This document shows positions 34,635 to 40,771 of a stretch of 40,771 bases of DNA, piece after piece (within the stretch, counting starts at the first letter, position 1; every line of letters starts with the position of its first letter). The stretch comes from Bacteroidales bacterium (lineage in GTDB: Bacteria > Bacteroidota > Bacteroidia > Bacteroidales > UBA10428): the NCBI GenBank assembly GCA_016926235.1, contig JAFGOZ010000234.1, positions 1-40,771 on the forward strand. The letters are read 5' to 3'. A program made the translations under genes and the position numbers. Below the pieces are notes generated by a model. That model did not search any database. It was not told where the DNA came from and was given only the letters and a program-made list of their open reading frames with translations.

Positions 34635-35975
34635 CTAATTTGTTGATAATGTAATTACTTCTGTATCAAAAAAACCATATTTATCGTTTGAAGCAATACC
34701 AATTTTTCTAATCTGATCGTACTTGAAAGTATGTTCATCAAACGTGTAAGACCATTTTTGGTTTGGTACCTGAAAATCAAAATTATCTGTAAAATAATTA
34801 CCATCTCTTGTTTCAATGGCAAGAAATGGCTGCGGTCCAAATATTGGCCTGTTTACGGATACCTCCAAAATGTGATTCCCGATATCAGAGTTTTCGGTAA
34901 GATTTATTTCAAATAGTTTACTTTCAGGTTTCTCATAGCTGCCGAAAATTACATTATTGAAAGCCTCTATTGCTTCTGCATATTTATATTGAACATCAGG
35001 GAATTCCGGTGTTACTTTTTTCAATAATTCTCTAACATAATCAATATCAGTGCTCATTTCACGAAAATCATGATTTGTGAATGCCATTAAGGTATTCCCA
35101 TTATTCCTGGCATGTAAAAAAGCTCTTCTTACCTCGGATTCATTAATATTTTTATAACGTGTACCTACGTTAAGGCACCGGGCAATATAACGTCTGCAGT
35201 TTCCAGGTATTTGATAATCATCGTGGTGGGGTCGATAAATTGACCAGTCGTCGGGGGCCCTTCTCCAGTCACCAAATCTTCCTCCGGTAATATCCAATTG
35301 TCCGTCGTCGACAGCAACAGCCTGGTTTGACAGGTCAAAAGGAATCCATTGTTCCAGCAACCAGTGACTATCGGATCGCTCCATTTGAAATCCGGCCCGG
35401 TTTACTGAGGGGAACCAGTTTCTATCAATAACACGGCGGGATAAAATTTTGAAGAATTTATCATCCCTCAACCAGGTATTCGCATTCAGATTAGCTATAT
35501 ACCTATGATTGGTAGGATGGAAGTGCCAGTGAATTGCGTCGGGTGCATTAGTCCTCTGGATAAACTCAGCATAATAGTCAAAAATATTATGTATTCCAAT
35601 GTCCCTTCTGCGCGGATTATCTTCATATCCGATATGGTCAACACAATGCCAATTATAGATCCAGCCACCACCGAAGCTGTCTGGCAGAACATTCCGATAC
35701 TTAAGGCTTCCTATACGTTCAAGCATGTTACCGAGCTTGCCATAATCATCAATGTATTCAATTAAATGAGGGTCCAATACTCTTGCAACCTGTTTCTCCA
35801 TTCCTCCAAGATCTATCTCACAATTTTGAAGTTTGCTCAAGTTTTCAGGATTAGGTTCAATTTTCAATCCAAATATTTTTTGAATACGCTCGAAAGTGGC
35901 AGACAGGCTTTCGTATAAAGGGCCTTCAGTATCCACAGAATGAACTATATAAACTATCTTTTCTTTCTGTTTCAT
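34635..35975 (-). CDS. Unrecognised two-domain protein, possible divergent deacetylase-like fold
   Basis: 446 residues, no signal peptide or membrane segment. I do not recognise a named family. The start IVYIVHSVDTEGPLYES has DTEGP at 15-19; AIHWHFHPTNH (148-157) and MAFTNHDFREM (298-307) supply further His/Asp/Asn residues. Their order and spacing (D, HxHP, NHD) suggest a metal-binding barrel like NodB deacetylases, but the classical TFDDG and HSxxH motifs are missing. Residues from about 360 form a Thr/Asp-rich beta-sandwich-like C-terminal domain. It lies between LegB and its paralogue, 37-45 bases from each, so it is part of the same transcript. Function unknown. Confidence 0.7.
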   Translation of the reverse strand: MKQKEKIVYIVHSVDTEGPLYESLSATFERIQKIFGLKIEPNPENLSKLQNCEIDLGGMEKQVARVLDPHLIEYIDDYGKLGNMLERIGSLKYRNVLPDSFGGGWIYNWHCVDHIGYEDNPRRRDIGIHNIFDYYAEFIQRTNAPDAIHWHFHPTNHRYIANLNANTWLRDDKFFKILSRRVIDRNWFPSVNRAGFQMERSDSHWLLEQWIPFDLSNQAVAVDDGQLDITGGRFGDWRRAPDDWSIYRPHHDDYQIPGNCRRYIARCLNVGTRYKNINESEVRRAFLHARNNGNTLMAFTNHDFREMSTDIDYVRELLKKVTPEFPDVQYKYAEAIEAFNNVIFGSYEKPESKLFEINLTENSDIGNHILEVSVNRPIFGPQPFLAIETRDGNYFTDNFDFQVPNQKWSYTFDEHTFKYDQIRKIGIASNDKYGFFDTEVITLSTN

Positions 35976-36019
35976 TCTTTTAATGCTTTCCTGCCCATTT
36001 ATTAGGCTCTAAATGATGT

Positions 36020-37003
36020 CTATATTGTGTATATTCCTTTCTTGTACAAATGAAGGTTTTTTGCCAACCAGTTTATGGTCATTTCAAGACCTTTTTTATA
36101 ACTGTATTCAGGTTTCCAACCGGTTCTTTCATTTAGCCTGGCATAGTTGGCCCTTAAGGCCTCTACCTCACTGGTGCCTGGCCTAATCCGTGTCTCATCG
36201 GTAATAATCTGTAATTCCTTTTTATGAAGTATCTCCGAAACAGCCTCTATGATTTCCCTGACGGAAATATTACAATTGCTCCCTATATTAAATACCTCTC
36301 CGGATTCTTTCAGCAAGGCAACTTTTGTGAGTGCTTCGACCGTATCCAGGACAAAAGTAAAATCACGTTTCGGGTGCAGCGAACCGATCTTAACTACATC
36401 CCCGTTTAACATTTGAGAAATGATCGTAGGAGTCACAGCACGAGCCGATTGCCTGGGTCCGTAGTTATTAAACAAGCGCACAATGGTAATCGGCATTTCA
36501 TAGGCATGAACAAAACCCCAAGCCAGGTTTTCCATGGCTGCTTTACAGGCAGCATATGGTGATTTGGGTATCTGGGGATGTTTCTCGTCTATTGGTAGGT
36601 ACTGACTGTCACCATATGTCTCAGCTGTTGAGACGAGAATAATCTTACCAGGTGTCAAGTCTCTGGAAGCATTCAAAAGATTGAGTGACCCCAGTGTATT
36701 GTTATCAAATATGTCACGAGGGTACATAAAGGAATATGGTATACCCGGAACTGCCGCTAAATGATAAACGATATCCTGATCTTTCATCTGTTCCCTGAAC
36801 GTACTCTCATCCCTTATGTCTCCAAATACGACTTTGATCTTATCCTTTATCTCCGAAGGTGTATCCTCAAGAAAGCCGTGTGAACCTTTTGAATTGTATC
36901 GAATCAGAGCTGTCACTTCAGCTCCTTTCATCACTAGTCTTTCACACAGGTGGCTTCCGATGAATCCGCCTGCACCCGTTACAAAAATCTTTTTATTTTG
37001 CAT
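36020..37003 (-). CDS. legB: GDP-GlcNAc 4,6-dehydratase (LegB)
   Basis: 327 residues of the extended SDR family. FVTGAGGFIGSHLCERL (GxxGxxG), SGDI-like VVFGDIRDEST, YHLAAVPGIPYSF, the active-site ILVSTAETYGDSQYLPIDEKHP (Glu128), and Tyr150-xxx-Lys154; then NNYGPRQSARAV, the characteristic of LegB of the legionaminate route. Catalyses oxidation at C4 and dehydration across C5/C6 of GDP-GlcNAc. Separated from LegC and the other Leg genes by about 7 kb, but in the same direction. The presence of PtmE supports the GDP-sugar substrate. Confidence 0.88.
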   Translation of the reverse strand: MQNKKIFVTGAGGFIGSHLCERLVMKGAEVTALIRYNSKGSHGFLEDTPSEIKDKIKVVFGDIRDESTFREQMKDQDIVYHLAAVPGIPYSFMYPRDIFDNNTLGSLNLLNASRDLTPGKIILVSTAETYGDSQYLPIDEKHPQIPKSPYAACKAAMENLAWGFVHAYEMPITIVRLFNNYGPRQSARAVTPTIISQMLNGDVVKIGSLHPKRDFTFVLDTVEALTKVALLKESGEVFNIGSNCNISVREIIEAVSEILHKKELQIITDETRIRPGTSEVEALRANYARLNERTGWKPEYSYKKGLEMTINWLAKNLHLYKKGIYTI

Positions 37004-37218
37004 TTTTGTTTTAAATTTTTTGCTTTTTGATATTTATTTTTTGTCGTCCCACGGATATGTGTACGAGAAAGGTAGATTTTATTTATTTTTAGTGGCTTTA
37101 ATTATTAATGATTAGATCCTGTCCGCTGATCTTACCCCTATGAGCAGGGATATGCTTGATCGTGATTTATTCATTAATTCTAAAATCAATGAAGCTGATC
37201 AGGGTGTATTTTTTGTAC

Positions 37219-39558
37219 TTAAGTAGTCTTTATTGTTTTCCTTTTACTCTTGTACTCATACTTGTACTTGTAAGCGTATCGATAACTGCTCCCTTTTAAC
37301 TTTATGTCGTTTACCAGGAGGCTTAGACCGTGTATCCCAGTAATCTGGATTTCAGATAGGGTAGAACTAAGCGCATTTTTTTTTGTATGGCTATGCCGTA
37401 CAATCAACAATACAGCGTCAGCGATTTTAATTATAGGGTAAATATCTGATACTACTCCAATGGGTGGGCTGTCAACTATAATGAAATCAAATTGCTCTCT
37501 CATAGAATTCAGGAAGACAGTAGATTTTTCAAGGCTGGTCAGTTCACCGGGATTGGGTGGTACAGGTCCGGAAGGGATAACATATAGATTGCTATAATCT
37601 GTCTTGTGAATGATTTCATTCAATTTGCATTTTCCTATTAGGAAATTGGTTAATCCTGTTGCACCATTCAATTCGAAACTACTGGAGAGAGTAGGTCTTC
37701 TTAGGTCGAATCCGACCAGAAGTGTTCTCTTCCCTGCCAGGCTGTATGCGGATGCCAGATTGATTGCAGCAAATGTCTTTCCCTCTCCGGGCATGGATGA
37801 GGAGATCAATATTAATGGACATTGCACCTCCTTGGTAAAGAATTCCATACGAGTTCGCAGACTTCGAAATGCCTCTGAAATTCTGGAATCTGGTTCATTT
37901 AATACAACGGTATTATAGCTTAACCTGCTATGGGGCAATTGAGCCACAACAGGCACCTGGCTGAACATATTAATATCTTCTTCACTGGTAACCTGATTTT
38001 TTATCATATCTCTAAGAATGATGAGTAGTGTTAATATCGTAAGAGCCAGTCCAAATGCTATAACAATAGTTTTTAACCTGTTTGGAGAAACAATACCCAT
38101 TGATCTGGCCGGATCAACCAACTCATGATCCGGTTGGTTGGATGCCTTCCGTATTTGTGCTTCCGCTCTGCTCTGCAGTAAAAATGTATATAAAACATTA
38201 TTTAAATTGAACTTTCTTTCAAACCCTAAAAGCTGCCTTTCTTTTTCAGGTAGTCTTGAAGCCTGACTGTTCATTCTGTTGATCTGTTGAGCATTTTCAT
38301 CAAGTGCCATCTGATTGGCAAGCTTTATTCCATTGAGGGTCTCCTTAATGCTTTGTTTTGTATTCCTGATTCTCATCTCCAGTTGTCCTTGCAGGGGATT
38401 ACGTTCACCGACCCCACTACTGAAATATTCAGCCTGTAAGCCGGCAAGTTCCTGCATGAGATTGGCAAGCAAGGGATCATTAATCCCCATTGAAGCCGGT
38501 GCAATTGGGGCTTCCCTGTTACTCTCCCTCGATAGATATTCGTCGAGATACTCATAATAATCACGTTCAAGGCTTAATCTTGCTTTTTCGTTCTCAAGTG
38601 CAACTGCCTGGTCGATAATTTGCTGGGCCTGTGCTGATATATCCATGATCATATTTCTTGACCTGAATTCCTGAAGTTGAGTTTCGGTAATTGACAAAGA
38701 ATCTAAAACACTATTTAGCTGTGCCTCAATGAACTCAATTGTCCGTTTGGCTTCCTCGTTTTTTTTCTCCAGATTCTCATTAATGAAAACCTCGGTAAGT
38801 TTATCAAGGAAGATTAAATCCTTGGTAAGATTTGTCCCTTCAATCGATAGACTTACGATGGTACCCTCTCTCGTGGCTCTTCCAACCTGTATCCTGCTAC
38901 GATATTTACCGGTTAATCTTTCATTATCATAGAATTGCAGATAGATTTTTTTTCCCGAATTGTATATATTCTCGAGCTCGGGTTGGGGATAAATAATAAA
39001 TGAACCGTTAGCATAATTGATCTTTTGACCAAATGATAATATGGTATCTAATTGGGGATTTGATTTGGATGTGACGGTTAAATGAAAAACATCACCATAA
39101 GAATGCTCAAATAGGAATTCAACATTGTAAGGCAATCCTTCCGGTCCAGGTTCTATTCTTAGCGGATTTAAAGGAAAATATGAAGCCTGACTTAACAATC
39201 CTTTTCGGTAAACGTCTATTTCAAATGGTAATTCTTCAACTGTTTTGCGTATCAGTGAATATGAAGACAGAACTATGAGCTGGTTTTCAAGATTTTGGGA
39301 GCCCGGACTAACTCCAAAACCTTCAACAAGATCTATTCCAGTGTCAGATTTACCCTCTTGAATGAGAATTGTTGCACTGACTTTGTGAGTGGGGATTGTA
39401 TATTCCATATAAAAATAAGCAGCTGCGCCTGCTATGACGATAGCAATCAGGTAATAATACCAATTCCTCCATATCATTAATAGCAACCTTCGAATATTGA
39501 TCGTATCCGATTGCCCGGGTTGATTTGTTCTGCTCGTCGTACCAGTTTTCTGAACCAT
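37219..39558 (-). CDS. wzc: Wzc-type tyrosine autokinase and chain-length protein
   Basis: 779 residues. Wzz-like N-terminal part with a membrane segment (about 32-49), a long periplasmic coiled-coil region (about 265-445), and a second membrane segment (about 495-515). The cytoplasmic BY-kinase domain has Walker A SSSMPGEGKT (586-595), Walker A' LLVGFDLRRP (613-622) and Walker B FIIVDSPPIG (692-701). The C-terminal tail holds six tyrosines in alternate positions (Tyr759 to Tyr769), the autophosphorylation cluster. It controls chain length and export. It follows wza with six bases between, and no separate phosphatase gene is seen in the window. Confidence 0.95.
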   Translation of the reverse strand: MVQKTGTTSRTNQPGQSDTINIRRLLLMIWRNWYYYLIAIVIAGAAAYFYMEYTIPTHKVSATILIQEGKSDTGIDLVEGFGVSPGSQNLENQLIVLSSYSLIRKTVEELPFEIDVYRKGLLSQASYFPLNPLRIEPGPEGLPYNVEFLFEHSYGDVFHLTVTSKSNPQLDTILSFGQKINYANGSFIIYPQPELENIYNSGKKIYLQFYDNERLTGKYRSRIQVGRATREGTIVSLSIEGTNLTKDLIFLDKLTEVFINENLEKKNEEAKRTIEFIEAQLNSVLDSLSITETQLQEFRSRNMIMDISAQAQQIIDQAVALENEKARLSLERDYYEYLDEYLSRESNREAPIAPASMGINDPLLANLMQELAGLQAEYFSSGVGERNPLQGQLEMRIRNTKQSIKETLNGIKLANQMALDENAQQINRMNSQASRLPEKERQLLGFERKFNLNNVLYTFLLQSRAEAQIRKASNQPDHELVDPARSMGIVSPNRLKTIVIAFGLALTILTLLIILRDMIKNQVTSEEDINMFSQVPVVAQLPHSRLSYNTVVLNEPDSRISEAFRSLRTRMEFFTKEVQCPLILISSSMPGEGKTFAAINLASAYSLAGKRTLLVGFDLRRPTLSSSFELNGATGLTNFLIGKCKLNEIIHKTDYSNLYVIPSGPVPPNPGELTSLEKSTVFLNSMREQFDFIIVDSPPIGVVSDIYPIIKIADAVLLIVRHSHTKKNALSSTLSEIQITGIHGLSLLVNDIKLKGSSYRYAYKYKYEYKSKRKTIKTT

Positions 39559-39564
39559 TGTTAT

Positions 39565-40398
39565 TTATTGTGGGTTTTGAAGAATTAATTGATTCTGTAT
39601 CACCAAAAATAGTGCAATCGCAGTGGAGATTGTGGAGATCGTTGTTGTAATCAGAGTGATTGTCGGTTGATTCCTCCTGAAGAGACTTCCTTTTATTGGC
39701 TTCGCGTAAATAATATCATTGGGCATTACATAATAGAATTCTGAATCAACAATATTTTTATCTGTTAAGTCAAATTGTTTTATAATAGATCCCTCTGGAG
39801 TCTGACGAATTATACTTAATTCGCGCCTATTGCTTATTTCTGCCATATCTCCTGCCATGGCAAGTGCCTGAAAAATATTTAATCTTTCTTTGTATATGGG
39901 GTACATCCCGGGTGAATTCACTTCTCCGAGTATACTGACATAATTATTCACAAGCCTGACTGTAACTGATGCATCTGTTACATAATCAATGAGAGAAGCC
40001 TCAACAGCACTTCTGGCCTCAGAAAGTGTTTTACCCGCCACTTCAACAGCACCAATATATGGCAAATCAACAGTTCCGTCCAGTTTTACAGGATAGGATA
40101 ACAGATTTGCAGTGCTCTCCTCTACTCTAGTTGTAGTAACACCACCCGGCATTGGATTAAATATAGCTGACAGGTTCGGGTCAGGGGTTGAAACCCGAAC
40201 ATATAGATTATCGTTTGGCTGGATCTTGTATTCCACAGGTGGCACAAATTCAGTTGAATATTCACTCTGCCGGAACTCTTGGAGATATGATGTTTTTTTT
40301 GTAGTAACACATGAGTTTAAAAATACGGATCCAACTAGAAGGATAGAGAACCACAATGAACCAGGTATGAATTTAATCCGGGGAACGTAATGTTTCAT
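39565..40398 (-). CDS. wza: Polysaccharide export outer-membrane lipoprotein (Wza-like)
   Basis: 277 residues from ATG 40398 (MKHYVPRIKF); a TTG 21 bases upstream is less convincing. Lipoprotein signal peptide with lipobox FLNSC at Cys30. Poly_export domain at VEYKIQPNDNLYVRVS, then VKLDGTVDLPYIGAVEVAGK, and an SLBB-type repeat NNYVSILGEVNSPGMYPIYK with ALAMAGDMAEI. The C-terminus (TTTISTISTAIALFLVIQNQ) is a membrane helix, typical of Bacteroidetes Wza. It forms the outer-membrane export channel with Wzc. First gene of the transcript in the window. Confidence 0.93.
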   Translation of the reverse strand: MKHYVPRIKFIPGSLWFSILLVGSVFLNSCVTTKKTSYLQEFRQSEYSTEFVPPVEYKIQPNDNLYVRVSTPDPNLSAIFNPMPGGVTTTRVEESTANLLSYPVKLDGTVDLPYIGAVEVAGKTLSEARSAVEASLIDYVTDASVTVRLVNNYVSILGEVNSPGMYPIYKERLNIFQALAMAGDMAEISNRRELSIIRQTPEGSIIKQFDLTDKNIVDSEFYYVMPNDIIYAKPIKGSLFRRNQPTITLITTTISTISTAIALFLVIQNQLILQNPQ

Positions 40399-40771
40399 AG
40401 TAACTTGATTAAAATACAAATTTACATAACCTTTGATTATGAGACCGGAAAAACTTGAATTATTCCTATCCTGACACAGCTTCGCCTCCTCAGTCCCATT
40501 CTGAGTAGTCTGATTTTATAACCGTTTACTTTAAATGTGTCCTGGTGAAACTCTGAACTGAAATATTTCCAATCACAAAGACTCTTAATCTGTCAACCGT
40601 TTAACAGGACGGGCAATTACAAACCTAAATTTATACATTAATACGAGAGAATAAATAAGAAGGATTACTGATTTGATGAATTATAACCCAATTGATTCGG
40701 ATTCATAAAAATTGATGAAATAGAGGGCATTTAATGTACGAAACCACCGGATTTACTTACAAAATATGAGC
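40399..40771. other. Gene-free region upstream of wza, presumed promoter region
   Basis: 373 bases with no gene of the expected size on either strand. It should contain the promoter for the minus-strand transcript. A Bacteroidetes-like -7 motif TAnnTTTG is possible at 40620-40627 (TAGGTTTG on the minus strand) and another at 40417-40424 (TAAATTTG), but neither has a clear -33 TTTG partner at the right spacing, so the assignment is weak. A five-pair hairpin occurs at 40489-40505 (CTCAG/CTGAG). No antiterminator gene (UpxY type) is present within the window. Confidence 0.4.

Noticed and set aside
40417..40424. TAAATTTG as a -7 box for wza
   Set aside because: It matches TAnnTTTG but no TTTG is found at the expected -33 distance, and such AT-rich octamers are frequent by chance; kept only as a weak note.
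1..40771. CRISPR arrays, tRNA or rRNA genes
   Set aside because: No regularly spaced repeats and no tRNA- or rRNA-like segments were seen on either strand.

Overview
The window is about 40 kb of a surface-polysaccharide (capsule, exopolysaccharide or O-antigen type) biosynthesis locus. Every confident gene lies on the minus strand, so it reads from right to left. Low GC content, lack of obvious Shine-Dalgarno sequences, a Wza-type lipoprotein followed by a fused Wzc with a C-terminal tyrosine tail, and the general gene style all suggest a Bacteroidetes genome. That assignment is an inference; there is no rRNA or other marker gene in the window.

Layout in transcription order. (1) 40.4-37.2 kb: outer-membrane export lipoprotein (wza) and tyrosine autokinase/chain-length protein (wzc). 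(2) 37.0-31.7 kb: LegB-type sugar-nucleotide dehydratase, an unrecognised two-domain protein, a LegB paralogue that has lost its dehydratase active-site segment, a polysaccharide deacetylase and a methyltransferase. (3) 31.6-21.6 kb: a heavily mutated aminotransferase pseudogene, then an intact run for a CMP-activated nonulosonic acid, best read as legionaminic acid made through GDP-linked precursors: PglD/NeuD-type acetyltransferase, an SDR enzyme, LegC, LegI (NeuB), LegG (NeuC), PtmE (CBS plus nucleotidyltransferase), LegF (NeuA) and two Gfo/Idh-type oxidoreductases. (4) 21.4-12.7 kb: a GT-B transferase that is a good candidate nonulosonate transferase, the Wzx flippase, a truncated glycosyltransferase copy, an MBOAT/SGNH O-acyltransferase pair, the intact glycosyltransferase paralogue and a CapA-like protein. 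(5) 12.1-1.0 kb: an asparagine-synthetase-like protein without its glutaminase nucleophile, directly joined to an ATP-grasp ligase, an O-antigen polymerase/ligase-type membrane protein, a second ATP-grasp protein, three GT4 glycosyltransferases, a second deacetylase-like protein and a frameshifted methyltransferase. (6) 1.0-0 kb: an IS200/IS605-like (or RAYT-like) single-transposase element with hairpins, then the start of a TPP-dependent 2-oxoacid dehydrogenase E1 alpha gene cut by the window edge.

How the genes work together (inference from families): the Leg genes supply CMP-legionaminic acid or a close relative. The glycosyltransferases build a lipid-linked repeat that is modified by acylation, methylation, deacetylation and perhaps amide or amino-acid addition by the two ATP-grasp proteins and the AsnB-like protein. 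Wzx flips the repeat, the polymerase joins repeats, and Wzc/Wza export the chain. No initiating phosphoglycosyltransferase is present, so one should lie outside the window.

The locus is in visible turnover: one multiply broken aminotransferase, one truncated glycosyltransferase flanking the acylation pair, one frameshifted methyltransferase, two gene-free stretches of 550-630 bases and an insertion element. The points most worth following are the AsnB-like/ATP-grasp pair, the unrecognised VDTEGP protein, the active-site-deleted LegB paralogue, and a plus-strand mini-ORF plus terminator inside an otherwise entirely minus-strand locus.
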